NCBI GenBank assembly: GCA_037127315.1 | Contig: JBBBDQ010001688.1 | Coordinates: 2,574,501-2,638,500 of the forward strand | Reading direction: 5' to 3' | DNA length: 64,000 nucleotides | Origin: Ascarosepion bandense | Lineage: Eukaryota; Mollusca; Cephalopoda; Sepiida; Sepiidae | Part shown: in pieces, positions 39,601 to 54,400 of the stretch | Layout of the letters: each line of letters begins with the position of its first letter | Numbering within the stretch: the first letter of the stretch is position 1 | Notes under the pieces: generated by a model | Database searches by the model: none | What the model was told of the DNA's origin: nothing | The model's input: the letters and a program-made list of their open reading frames with translations, nothing else | Translations under genes and position numbers: made by a program

Positions 39601-40447
39601 ATTCATTCCAATAAGCTAAATTAGCTCATTTCATCAGACCACACAATATTCGTTCCATTTGGTTCAAAAATTTTTACCGAAATAGGATTAATATCTAAGA
39701 ACATACTTAAAAACATAACTGAGCACATACAAAAATCTTCCATTATCAATCTGGAAAAATTCAGCAGATACTATCAAAAATAAAGATAAGGCAACCTTCA
39801 TTCAGTTTGACATTATGGATTTCTACCCATCCATAGGATGTGCGTTGTGGTACAGTGGAAATCGGCTCGGAACGAGAAATTGGGGAGCCGAGTTCGAATT
39901 CCAGCTGAATCCATTGTATTCACTTACGCGCAAATACCCTTGGGAAAGGTATAAATCCGTCTCTTCCTTCCAGTTATGGGTTAAATAGCAGAACAGATTG
40001 GGTTCTATAGCCTTGGTCGACAGCCAGTCTATCGCAGAAAGCAATGGCAACCTACTGCGAGATAATCTTCTGCCCAGTCAGTCATGTCTCTTTTGAGACA
40101 TGATCGCTCAAGCGTGTATCACGTATGGCACTTAACTGACTGACCCATCCATATCAAAAAATCTCTTGTTAGATAGTTTATATTACCAATGAAGAATCCA
40201 AAATTATATTAGCATGAATCAACCAATTTAACTTTACTCTCTCCAAAATTCCAACAGTCAGAGACTTGTTCCCCTATCACTAACCCCCACCAACACCCAA
40301 ACACAACTGACCAAATATAAGAAAAGAGGCTTTCCATTCCTTTACATACCACCTGATGAGAGATTGAAGTTTCAATGTCGAAACAAATATACCTTTGTCG
40401 TGGATATATATATAGAAAAATTATGTACTTGTTCTAAAATATAATTT

Positions 40448-40491
<44 letters not shown>

Positions 40492-41091
40492 TCATCCGCA
40501 GACAGATTTGTTTTGCTGCATCACAGCTCATCAGTACTGTTAGACATCCGATTGCTTCTAGTCAGGATTGAAACCCGACCGAATTGACATCAGTCGGCGA
40601 TTCTACCACTGAGCTATGGGCGCTCAGTAAAAGAAGGCAGACTTTTAGCTTGTTATATACAATGTAAACATACGCCAGTAGCTGATAGTGTTCAAATTTA
40701 TTACTGAATGAACGATGTGTAGATGCTTGAGTAGCTACTGTTTTTTTCAAAGTCTACCATTCTTCCACCTTGCACAATCAGGATGTGAGAATGTGTGTGT
40801 ATACATATATATGGATTTTCTTTTTATTTATCTGACAGCATTATTTCTTTATTATAAACATTATTTTTAGTAGGTATGCATATTTGAGTTGCTGCCCCTG
40901 TGCATTTCTTTCTTTTAAACAGTGAAAATAATAACAACTGGTCTATATTGAAAAGTCCTACTAAATAAAGATTATGTCTTTAACAGAAATAGAAACCCTA
41001 TCTCCTGATAGAAAAGGGGATACAGGTCTAGGCTAATTCATATTAATTTCATAGTTTAGGGGGGAAAAAAGAAGGGCCTCAAATACATAAG

Positions 41092-41130
<39 letters not shown>

Positions 41131-44100
41131 TTACTTATTTATTTATTTTTTTTATAGGCAACATAGATCTGGTTGATGGACTGGATGCAGATGGCCTGCC
41201 TCGTGTTGGCACTTTCCTAAAAAAGGGAAGTTACAATTACAGGTAAATTACAAAGAGTTTAAGTATATGATAATTCATGATAGCTAGAATATCTACTGTC
41301 ATTATTATTTTTTATACAGTTACTGTGTATAAGTCACCTGTTTTTTTGGGGGTTTTTTTGTCTAAAATTTTATACTTTAGTAGAGAACACAATTCCACTT
41401 TTCCCAGGACAAGATCGGATTAAATTGGATTTATTTGTTTACCAAAGAAGAAATATCTATCAAATGGAATTTTGCAACTAAGGAAATAAAGCATTCATAA
41501 TGTTTCTGTAAATCATGTACAATTCTGTACTTCTTCCAGATTTTATTGAATTTAGATGACAAAAGTGAAAATATTATTTATTTTATAATAAAAAATACAA
41601 AATGACGCATAATTTCAAAGTAAAAATCGTCAAAAACAATTTTTTTTTACTGAAATGCAATTAATGACTGTTTTCTAGGAAATACCTTTACAAATTTCTG
41701 CAAACAATCCATCATAAAAGTAAACAAGATGCCACACCTCTTTATTTTATTTTTTTTTCTCTCTTTCTCTTTTTTACAAGTTTTGGCCATTTTCTTAGCT
41801 CTAAAATCAAGTAAATTTTATACATAAAAATAAGCTTCTTTCCACCTGGAATTTCTATGCTCTGTCTTTTCTGAAGTCTCACTTTCAGTTATTTCCCTTT
41901 AGTAACTGAACTCTTCAAGTTTTTGCTCACCTCTGCTATGGCCAGATATTGAACTCAGAACTCTTTTGGGTCAAGTCACCAGATTACTTCAACCAACAAG
42001 GACCAAGAACTAGAATAATCTACCCCATTGGACTAAATATGCGTCCGGTTCAAAATTTCATTGTATATCACCTGAAGGCTTGAGCATACAATGGCTGAAC
42101 ATTGTTTGGACTGCTATCCTCATCTTTATTATTTACATTCAAATTAATGTGCTCATCTTTGTTGTTGTTCTGTTTGAATTTTGGGTATTAAGAGTTATCA
42201 TTACTTACATTGTTTGAATTTAGACTAATTTCCTCGTCTTTGTTGTTATTCCAGTCACTGTGAACTCCCTTCTTTCCAACTTTCTTCAGGTCTTTCTTGA
42301 TCCCCCCCCCCTTAATCGTATCACCCCGAGCAAGGCGGAAATGCCACTGATGTGCAGAGGGCTACATAAGAATAAAAGATTACATAAAGAGAAAGACGAA
42401 CCAGTTAGAAAAGACCAAGAGAAGGATAGGAATACAGGAGTAATGACAGTTGCAAAGGTAGAGAGAAAGGAAAGGATATACAGGGTGGTGTAGAAAGAAG
42501 AACTAGTCAAATGGTTAAGAGATGAGTATTGACATTGCATTTAAATTCCTGGAGGTTGTAGCCATTAGGACAGCAAGAATATGGAAGCAAGTTCCACAGG
42601 CGGGAAGTGCAAGAAAAGAGGCAACCTTCAGGAAATTTTGCACAGGAAAATTTTAAATTACAGTGGTAAATTGTTCTCATTCCATGTTTAGGGATATCTC
42701 GTTTTATATTGTCTAGCATAGCTTGCTGATTTTAAATCTGTATTATCCGGCTAATGGATTGACCTCACAATTACAATGCCGCCAAATTTACAAACTTGAA
42801 TCTAAAATTTGAAGCCTTAAACTTCATTTTTTTTTTTGTCTGCTTACTGCTGTCGTGCTTGACAACCTTCACTGCCACTTTTCTTAACTGTCAGAGTTGG
42901 GATCAAGAAGTTTTGGTCTGCTCTTAATGGGGACAGACTGTCCCTTAGGTAGTTCTGATACCTTCCATTCATATTACCAGCCACACCTCAGGATGTGTAG
43001 ATAGGCAGGGAGGAGGCACAATCTGACACGGCAGAAGTTGATTTAAGCATCAGCTGTTTACCTCACACAGACTGAGCAATCAAACCACTGAAATAAACAC
43101 TTATTTTCTATTATTCGAAACATTGTTTAAATTCTAATTTCTTGACATGACATTTGTTTTCACTTTTTATTTCCTTTTTCTAATTTTTGGTGCACATTGA
43201 TGTGATAAAGAATTGAAGCACATGAGATTCACTGGCTGATCGTTAGAAAGTAGGGGATGGAGCTTTTGTCCTGTTGTATGTTTACACATTAACCTAAAGA
43301 TGAAAATCAGAAGGTGCCAAAACTCGACCATATAGCATGAGGGGGACAAAATTTGTGACTTAATGACCCATGATTTTCACACTAGAAATGGGCCTGGCAT
43401 TATAATGTTGAAATGTGTTGAAATGTGTGTGTCTCACACGCTGGAAATTCAAGTCTTTGGTGTAGCCAGCATTATGATAAAATAATTAAGAGTTGGTGGT
43501 TTCAGTAAATCCAAGGGGAGGACCACATTTTTTCTATTCCAAAACACAGTGCACATAATTTTTCTCATTGATGGCTGTTTTTTTTTTTTTTTTATGAATT
43601 TGCATGTTGTCACTTGAATTGTTTTTTAATTCTATGAGTTGGCACTGTGATCCATTTTGCTCAGTTAAAAAAAAAAAACTGTATTTTGTTGAAATCTAGC
43701 TGATGTATCCGCTTGAAAGGCTGTTATATTGTCTCTTTCAGCTCCGTTGCTCACAAATGATGCTTTCTGTAAATTATCTGGAAGTTATCCCAGAGAAAGT
43801 AGTGCACCTTTCTCTTTTATGAAAGATAGTTGAACTTCCAAAGAGGGTTGGGTTTATAAATACACTGCATGCATATCTTAAGAACCTGATCTTCAGGCAA
43901 TCCTGTAGATAGATTCAGGATCAGCATACTTGATTTACTATGGCATCATATTCTTTTAATCATTTCACCCGAAGCAAGGAAATAAAGGCACTAAGATGCA
44001 AGGGATTATTGAGTGTGACAGTTTATGAGAAAAAGAAAACATCATTAAGGAAAGAAGACAATAAAAGAGGAATTCAGAAGATAGCAGTCGACGATTAACA

Positions 44101-47100
44101 AGCGGATTCCACAAAAGCTAAAAGTACAAGAGAAGAAACTGTTAGCATAGAACTTAATTATATTTATGCATTTCAGCTGTAAAATCTAATACTTACTACC
44201 AATCTTATACTTTGCTTAAATTCATAAAATCTAGGTACTAAAGTGGAAAGCTTGTCAGAAGAATTACCATGAAAACATTTTGAGAAAAGTAACTGGAAAG
44301 CTCTGTAACAGCAGTGGGAATGTGAATGAAGCCGAGATATCAGATCAGAACCAATAACATTGCAGATTCTTTTGATTTTATCAAGAATTTCTAAATACAA
44401 CACAGAAGCACTAGACCAAATTTGATTGCCATTTGTCTATTCATAGAACATGGCTGACTTTAACTGTATAAAATAGATTCTGTCGACAAAAATTGTCTAG
44501 CATGACACAACTTTCTTAGCAGCACATTTGTCTGCATAACAAATAAAAAGGGTGTTTTTCTTTGGGTCAGCATTATTTAAATAATGTGATTGTTATATCA
44601 AACCTATTGTGTCTCATTGGAGCATGTTCCTGTCTTTGGGGAGTCAATAAAACTGAATCTGTCTTTTAAGAGAGATTTTTTTTTTTTTTTTTTACCTCTT
44701 GCAAATGGTTACAAAATATTTATTTTTGTTCTTTTTTCTTCTTCTTTCCAGTTTTGTAAATCTTCAGACGTCTGAACAGAAAAATATTATGTACACTAAC
44801 AATGAATCTGGATATGTTGATCAAATTAGAATCTTGAGCAATGACACTGGCACTAAAGATCTGACTCATGTTTCCATCTCCATGAGAATTCCTGTAAGTT
44901 AAATTTTCTTTCTTCCCTGCTTCACACTGTGGCTCTTGTTAAATCTGTATTATTCATTTTTATCCCTAACAAAATGAATACAAAACTGAAGGTCATTTTT
45001 TAGGATGAATATAAAAATTCTATTGAATGTTGTCAAGTAGCAAAGACTTCAGATTCTGAAGAAATGGCAAAACCAAAATCTTATCATCTCTAGATTATGA
45101 TAGGATTTATGTAAGTAATAAATACAGGGTGTCTTTAACTTACAACATGGTTTTATTCTGTATTTTTTCAATAGAAGCCTCAAGAGCCATTCAAAATAGA
45201 GGGTTACTGTGTGTTGCTGTATTAGTGTAAGAAAAAGCAAGAAGTGGAGCTTGTGAGGTTATGTAGGAAAGTTAACTGTAGATTTGAAGAGATCAAGATT
45301 GTAGGTATTGGGAAGACATCCTTCCAGGAGTCTGTTCCACAAAGCAACTGTTCTGGGAAGAAGGTGTCCAAATGGATCTTAATTCTTACTATAGAAATAC
45401 AAATAAGGAAAGATAACGGTTAACCCTAGACTTGATTGTAAGTATTGGGAAAATATTCTGCCGGGAATCTGTTCTGCAAAATGGCAATTCATGGGAAAAA
45501 GGTGTCCAAATGGAACTTCTTGCTACAGGAAAGAAGGGAAAAATAACAAAAAGATAAGAAATAAATTAACCATTATTCTTCTTAGAAATGACAGAAAATT
45601 AATATATTTCAAAGCTACCACATTTTTTTATTGCCACATCTTATTAGAAATGTGTGCTGGTGCATACTGTACTCTCTATGTTTTAAGTCTAAAAGCTGAT
45701 GGCAGGTTTATTTGTAATATCTTACTATGAAATGAACTGAAATGAGGCTGAGCATCCTTAGAATCAAGCTTGTCTTGATGGATCTCTGCTCAGATATGTT
45801 TCTGACCCCAGAAGTTCTGCTGATTTCAGTCCTGGGTTATTTGTTTCTTCTTCAAGGGTGCTGGCGGTAAATGTTTTCTGATCTTGTATTATATCCTTAC
45901 AGTCAGGCAACTTAAGTATAGCCTTCTTAGGAGTTACTCTATCATCAAGGGCATAATATCAGGACAACTGTATTACCATTTAGGATGTATATTTAGTGAT
46001 CACAACACTTGTACATTTGCAACAGAAATTATAAAGTAATTAAAATTGTAGATGAAATACAAGATTTAAATTAACTGTTATAGCTCCTTCAAAAATTCTG
46101 TTTTTGGTAATATGGAATGTTAACATCTTAATTATAACAATACTTTCTCTTTTAAGCCATAAACAAACAAATTAATCTATCATTTGTACCCGTTCTTGGG
46201 ACACTATGTACTCCAACAATAATGGGTTATACCAGTAGAATGATAATGTATTGTGTCATTAGGTACAGTGAGGAGAGGGCTATCCACATGTACAAGTATG
46301 AGGGTGCTATGGACATATAAAATTGTTAACCATCACTATATGGCTACTAGTAATGCATATACAATTGTTAACCATCACTCTATGCCTTGCTTCAACACAT
46401 TCAGGTTATGTATATTTGTTTCTCTTATTTTCCTATTTTTAGAGAAATCCAATCATTGGAGATAAATTTTCCAGTCGACATGGGCAGAAAGGTATTTGCA
46501 GGTTTGTCATAATTTTGTTTTTATTTATATTTCCTAATGCAAATATTTGAAACCCAAGAAAAAAGAAAAAGAAAATGAAATACGAAAATTTTTTTTTTTT
46601 TTTTTTTTTAACAAATGAAACAAAAAGTTAAATTTTCTCAATAGATGACCTACCATTATCAATTTGTGGGAATTTCTTGAAAACAAGTCGCATTTTGATA
46701 TGTTTCTGGTGTCATTGAACTTGCCTCTGTATTGAAATTCTTTAAACACTGAAGGTGGTGTTGCATTTGCAGTTTATTCTTTGTTTACCTTTCAACAAAA
46801 AGAGAGTTGTGATATTTGGAAGCTTTGCTATTCTTATCAGTGGTCCTGCTCATCCAGGCCATTTTTTTGGTAATTTTCTCTCCATAAACTGACAAGATGT
46901 GAGCAATGTGCAGCAGGCTCACTAACCTGCTTGCAAGATTCTTCTTTACTTCTGAAAAGTAGGGGGAAATGGTATCAATGGTCCAGCATGTACAAATTCT
47001 TTTCATTTGTAATTTTACCACCTATATAGTGATTACTTTATTTGGCAAAATGTATTTTTTTAAAATGCTATATCCCTTGAGAATTACGTGGTCACAGCTT

Positions 47101-50100
47101 TTCACAAAATACCTTTTTTTAATTGCCATGACAATTTTGAAAAGATAATTGATGATTTTTTTAAAAATTGTTCTAGCCTGGTTGCCAGCCAAGGCTAAAG
47201 AACCTAGTCTGTCCTGCTATTTTAGCTTATATATCAACAGGTGTGGCATTAGTGCAAAAGGGAATACAACAGACTTGGTTGCAATTTTAATTCAGTTTAC
47301 TTATTCCACTTTCTGTGTTGATAACTTTTGCCCTACCCAGGCATCTTTTGCTGCCTGTGTTAATAATGATCTAATTTTTCCCTTTCTTTCTTAACAGGAA
47401 GTAGCAAAAATGACAGATGCTATACTGTCGAAATTTTCTACCTTGATAAATGATATAACTTAAGTCCAATTCAGTGATTGAGTCATAATAAAATGGAAAG
47501 AGAGGTTGAACAATGGGCAAAGTTTTCTCATTTCGAATGGTTTACCTTCAATAAGAGACAGACTTTCTTAATCTCAAAACATCCGATCACGTTCAACAAC
47601 ATTGTAGTGCCCCTATCGTTTATCTGCCCCTTCACTGGGCACTTCAGAAGATAAATCAGAACCTCCTCTTAATATCTCTCTTCAATGTTTTACTGGTTAC
47701 TTTAAGTGCATTTCCTTGTTAAATCCACACCAGAATCTCATACTTTGCAATAGGTTTCATGTTGTTGAACATGAGAAGTATATCTTTTTGATCAAGTCAT
47801 CCGTAATCTACTTTGGTAAAGCCATAGTGTTGAATATATAACATTCTTATCCCTTAGAAGTTTTATTGAACTGTTTTTTTGTTTTATTTTACCTTTCTTT
47901 CAAGCATATCACTAACAACTGGTTGTAATTCCCTTAAGAGCAAAATAAATGTTTAAAAAGTCAATATTTCTGAATGAGTATATTTGCAGATATTCCTTTC
48001 TTTCCTTTTAGTATTCTTTGGCCATCTGAAGACATGCCATTTACTGAAAGTGGAATAACACCTGACATCATTTTCAACCCCCATGGTTTCCCCTCTCGAA
48101 TGACAGTTGGTAAGAATATTATTCTTTGCAACTGGAAATGGATTTGTTGAAATACAATTAATGTTGTTTCTAACCTGAAAATTAGGAATTGAACACTTTC
48201 TACCTAAAACCATTGTGACACGATAACTAGGCGTATATTAAGGTGCTTTGTAAAATATGTATTTTATTATAATAGATTAAAATAGAAAATGGTTAAGAAT
48301 AGAAAATAGATTAAAAACATGTTTGTTTTAACAAAAGTGAAAAAGAGAAAAAATAAATAAACACTTTTTCTTTTATGAGGAAAATTGTGGAAGAGACAGG
48401 AGTATCCGATTACTGTTTTAAATCCTACCACTCTTCCGTTAAATATTTGACTCTTGACTCGGTGATTTAATGTGATAAAAGATAAAGTTCAGGAAATAGG
48501 TTTTTTTGAATGACCAGGTCAAAGGCTGTCTTTTACTGTGTCTTAACCACACATTAAGAATTTTCTGGCAGAAGCTTTATTAAGATAAAAAAAGATTTTA
48601 AAAAATCCTGGAAAAAATACTGAGGCTAGGTACAGACTGGATGTCTGCGGGATATTTACACATCAAAAGAAGGAAAATTTAAGTGTCCTGAAATTTCGGA
48701 CTTGCAGTCGCCAATTGCTTATCAACCAGTGGTTTAAAGCATTTCCGGATTCATTTTAAATAAATAGAAGTGAATCAGTTGGGTTAAGTTAGTTTCCATT
48801 TAGTTCCGCCAGGCGTGTGCTTGAAGTAGGAACCTCCGTTCATCTTGTTTCGGTCAGTTCGGATTTGTTGATCTCCATTAATTAGAGTTAGAGCTGTGTG
48901 TAACATTCGCCTGCCCCAACCGAAAAGGCTAACTCTAAACGAAATAAAGCATCCTTTCAACTCATCCAAGTTGTGGAAGTTCGTTCCTTATAGTTTAATC
49001 TTGTACCTCCAGCTTGAGGCTCCGACATTTTCAACAAACTCCCGGCAAACATCACAGCGTGGAGAACGGCCGCTGTAGAAATTGTTCGGACCGGTCCGTT
49101 GTGGGGATACACCATCGTTAAGAATTTTTACTCATTTCTGTTATTAGCTTGATATCTTTCCTTTTACTGGCAGCAAGATGATCGAATTAAAACTATAAAT
49201 CTTTTGTCCATTTAAAGTAGGAGTCATAAAAATGACTTCCTTTTATCCATAGGTTGTTGCCAGAAAGAACGGAGAAATTAACTCTCACAACCCAGATGTC
49301 TTTCAGTTTCATTCAAAACCCATGTGGAGTTGCATTTGCCTGTGTGTACGTAACTTTAATCCATTCACAGACCTAAAAATATTTCACAAAAAGGAAAGTG
49401 GTAAACTTCTCTACATTAATTGTATTGACACTCTAGCCTTATCTTGATATTGAGAACTTTATGGCAAAAATATTTCCTTGCCTAAAATGCTTTTTTATTA
49501 GTAAACTACTGAAAAAAAAAATGTCAATTTTGGCACTAAACACCATTAAAATTTCACATGCACACAACACATCACTCAGTAAATCTAAGGCATAACTAAT
49601 AAAATAACAACTTTTAGGCAAAATTTGACTTTATTCATCAACATAGGGTAATAGACTGATTCCAATGCTTCTCTAAAAATTTGATTGTTTTGTAGACCGA
49701 TTTATATTTTGCCTCAAAATATGCCTCAGTTTCTGACATCACTTCTTCATTGGAGCCAAATTTCTTTCCCTTAAACATTCTTTTGAGGTCTGCAAACAGC
49801 CAGTTGTCGTGGGGGTGCAGATCTGAAGAATAGGGTGGATGCGGAGGCAATTTGAAGTGCAATTCATGTAGTTTTGCAATTGTTGTGATCAACTTGTGAC
49901 ATGATGTGTTGTCTTGGTGAAAGATCACTTTTTTTCTTGTTAATTGGTGGCAGTTTTTTGGCAATTTCTTCCTTCAAAGGCACCGATAATGCTATATAAT
50001 ATTTGTTATTGATGGTTCTTTCTTTCTCAAGGTAATCGAGAAATAAAATACCTTGTGAATTCCAAAATACGAAGGCTAAAACCTTGTCTGCTGATGTTTG

Positions 50101-51372
50101 CATCTTTGGTTGCTTTGGATGGCTTTCACCTGCTGCTGTCTACTCAGCTGACTGTTTTTATCTGGAGTGAAGTGGTTTAAACTGTTCACACAAAATGGTG
50201 AATACACTGCCTTCTGACATATTCAAGTCCTCTGCTATCTCATACAACATCAATTTACAATTGATCAAAACGAATTTGTGGATTTTTTTATGTTTTCCGG
50301 GAGAACTGCCAGTTTTGGGTGACCTGAGCATTCAGCATCATTTGTCTCTGTACAACTGCATTTAAAGTCAGCATACAACCTCTTATGAAAATGCCAAAAA
50401 ATGGGTTGAGTTGTGGTTAGCCTCAAAGGACATGTCATTTTTCCAATCACGAATTCAAATACTGCCAGAAAGATGGAAAGAAGTATTGGTTGGCGAGAGA
50501 CATTTCAGTGACATTTTTCTTACTAATTTTTGTAAATAAAACATTTAGTCAGTTAAGTGCCATACATGATACTCGCTTTGGGCGATCATGTCTCTTTCGA
50601 ACCTGAGTGACTGGGCAGAAGATTATCCTGCAGTAGGTTGCCATTGCTTTCTGTGGTAGACTGGTTATCAGCCAAGTAAAGAGATGGGTTAATACCTTTT
50701 TCAAGGGTATTTGTGCCTAAGTGAATGCAAGGAATTCAACTTGAATTCGAACTCAGTTCCCCAATTTGTCATTCCGAGTTGATATCCATTGCACCACAAT
50801 GCACATCCAAGTTGCTCTGTCCCTTCAGGACGTAGGCGATCCTGGCTCTCCATGTCTCCCTATCCCTGGTGGCTCTTAGCACATCTTCTCCTGTTATGCC
50901 ATGCAACTCTCGTTCCATCATCCACCTAATAAGATCCTTCGAATATGTTATCCGTTGCTTTCCCCTGTCTCTTTTTCCCTGTATCTGGTCTGTTAGTATC
51001 AGGTTCTCTATGCCTTCTTTCCTCATTGCATGTTCCAGGGAGATCCAAAAGCAAATTGGCATGGCGAAGGAAGCATTCCAGAAGTTGAGTAAAGTATTAA
51101 GAAACGGGACAATTTTGCTAGAAGCAAGGAAGAGAGTACTGGATTGCTATGTGTTGTCAGTTTTTCAATATGGCAGTGAATGCTGGGCAATATCCTCAAA
51201 GATGAAGGAAAATCTTGAAGCAGCTGAAATGTTGTTCTACAGAAGGATGCTGCAAATATCATGGACCGAGCATGTGAGCAATGATGAGGTCCTAGAAATG
51301 ATGGAAACAAAAAGGAAATTAATAAAAACATTACTCTTCATGAAAAACGAGTGAGAACTCATTCAAGGTCCT

Positions 51373-51413
<41 letters not shown>

Positions 51414-54400
51414 TTATTATAATAGCATACTGCAACTTAATAGCTATAAAGTTGCAGTATGCTATTATAATAACTATACAGCTATGCTAGGTACCTCCAC
51501 TGGAGTCCATTTTTTTACCTATACCTAAAATTAAATTGAAATTTTAAAAATAAGTTATCTTCAAGCTTTAAAATTAGCTTTAATTGACAGCCAAGAGATT
51601 AAATGTAATAATTCTAGTAAGCAAAACATACTGGTGTAATTTTTAACCTAAATTATATTGATTTAAATCTAAAATTTTAATTTTTTTTAAATATACCGCC
51701 ATTTCTGATTGAATGACTCGTTAATTAAACAGTAGCCTAATTTCTGTTTTTAAAAATCTTTAAAAAAAAACGCGCTGACAGGTTATTAAAGTCAAATTTT
51801 AATATTAAAACTTACCTTTATCTATTTTCAATCAATTAATAATTGCTTACTGCCAGAAATTTACAAAAAAAAACAAAATTAATTACAGTAGTCCTTTTTT
51901 TTGTTATGTAACTCATAGAGGTGTCAAAAGATGACAGCTACCGGATGTTGACAGATACGCAGTGTATGGTGACCAATCGTGCTAAAAAATTTTAATTATT
52001 TTTTTTTTTTTTTTGGTTTTTAACAAATAGTGAAATTAAAAATTTAACAATTTCAGCACTTATATATTTTATAGAATTTTAGTTTAGATTTATAGCCAGA
52101 CATTTGAATATGCTTTCTGAATAAATAAAAATTTTAAAAATTTAAATTTCTTTTAAAATAATTGTAATTTAATAAGAAACAATGAGATAAAAAACAAATT
52201 TATTTTGGTAAGTGTAAATAAAATGTAACCAGACTTTTCATTGTCGTTTGGTTTGTCCATTTAAAAAAAAAATTGAAAGAACATGTAAGTGGGGGGAAAA
52301 AGAAAGAAAATTCCCCAAATTTAATAAAAAAAATTGTCACAATCTTAAATTATTCTGAATTTTGAAATGAATGCCTTTTCATTTTTTTTTTAAATTTAGG
52401 TATAACAAAATCAGAAGACTTACTTGTTAATTATTTTTTTCGTGAGGGGGTATTTTAGACAAAAGTGCGAACAAATGTTTGACAAGTTTGTCTAAAAATC
52501 TCAAAAAAAAAATTCAAGTAGAAATTTTTATAATGGTTAGTTAGGTAATTCCCAAACATATAAAAAGTTACCATTTATGATAATTCTTCAAATTTAATTA
52601 AAACAAACTTTTATCGTGAATATTTTTTTGAAGTTCAGTTATGAAAATGTTTTTATTTTCTTGAACTGTACTGTAGTGTTCAATACATATCTTTTTTTAA
52701 TTATCATGAATTACTTAATGCACCTACGGTCACAATTAATTCAAAAATTAAAGATTTTAAAATAAAAAGATACTTTTAAATGTTGATGGAATTACTTGCA
52801 AACAGACTGTTAAATTTTAGAAACGTAAGATTGAAATTGCGTTATGTTTTGCCAAGGAACCCAGAACGCTTGCTAACTTATAGAATCATTTTGACCCATA
52901 TGGAACACCGTACTTTATAAGATTTGAACATCGTACTTTATAACTTTGAACGTATTTGCACAAATAATTCATTTTTTTTCTGTTTAAAAATATTTTTGGT
53001 GAAAATTTTTTATTAATTTTTTTTTTTTTATAGACAGTATAATCATCAATTCTTAACTAAAAGGAAAACAGATACAGTTCTTTAAAATATTTTAAAAATA
53101 TTTTTAAAACTTTATACATTATTTATAATAAAAAAATAAAAAAATGAAAACAATTCTTTTATAATTTTATTAGTAATCAAAAAAATTTTTTTTTTCAGAC
53201 TATAATGTCCTTAATTTTTATTATTTATTCCAGCAATTAAAAGCTTATCAAATTAAATTATATCAAAGTTTTATTGCATTTTTTATATTTCTCTTCGGAG
53301 CAGATTTTGGTATCGTGTATCATAATTTTAAATAAAAAAAAATACATGATTTATATTTCCCGATGAGTTCTGCGTTTAACTAATAAAACAAAAAATTCCA
53401 GAAAATTAAAATTCATTAAAATTTCATGAATTTACTTGAAGGGGGGTAACAGACTTAAAAAAAAAATTGTTTTCATCAAAATTTTAAGAAGGTAATAATT
53501 TCAAAAATAATTTTATTCATTTGTTAATGAGTACTGAAAGTTTCATTAAAATCCGACAAATATTTGATTTTTTGCGAGAATTTCCTAATTAATGTGTTCG
53601 GAAACGAAAAAGTGAGTCAAGAAAAAAAAAATTACGTAATCAATTATAACATAGACGTAATATTTTTAACCACGCTAACTCCAAATCAAAAACACAATTT
53701 TCTGACAAAATTTCGAAAATGTTAAAAGGGATTAAAAAATTTTATAAAATAATTAATATTTACTTTGATCTTTCCTCTTCATAATATTATAAACGTTTTG
53801 GATAGAAAAATTTCCTTTATTAAGTTTTTAACCTTTTTAAACTTTTTTTTATGATGGATTTTTGTGACGTAATGGAGGTACCTAAGCTATGCTCAATACT
53901 TTTTTATTGAGCACTTTTAAAATGTAAATATCAAACTGTAGAATGTATTTATATATTAATAATAATATTAATAATAATAATCAAAGTATAGGGTAGGTAT
54001 GGATGGAATAATATTCCGTATCCAAAAAACACTATTCTTAAAAAAAGTGTTCAATACAAAGTAGAACGAATAATTATTTAGAATTTATAACATAAATGTT
54101 ATAATATCACTACAAACATAGCCATTTTGTTTCAACACTGTCTTATCAAGTGATGTTGTTGGTTCTAAACTGATGTATATATAGTCTCAATTGTTGGTTG
54201 AAACTTTTTGTGTTCCTTTTAATAAAGAGTAAAACTTTACATAATAAAAGTATATATCCATTTATTTTTCATTTAAGATAAGTACAATATTTCTCAGTGT
54301 CAGGGAAGCAGTTTTTTTCTCTTGAAATAAGTCAAATAAGAAAAAGTATAGGATACACAAATTTAGTTTCCTGTCTGGTATAGATAACTTTCCTCTGGGG

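Noticed and set aside
42260..42493. Lysine- and glutamate-rich 77-codon frame
   Set aside because: It is the antisense of a LINE 3' untranslated region shared with other copies in the window.
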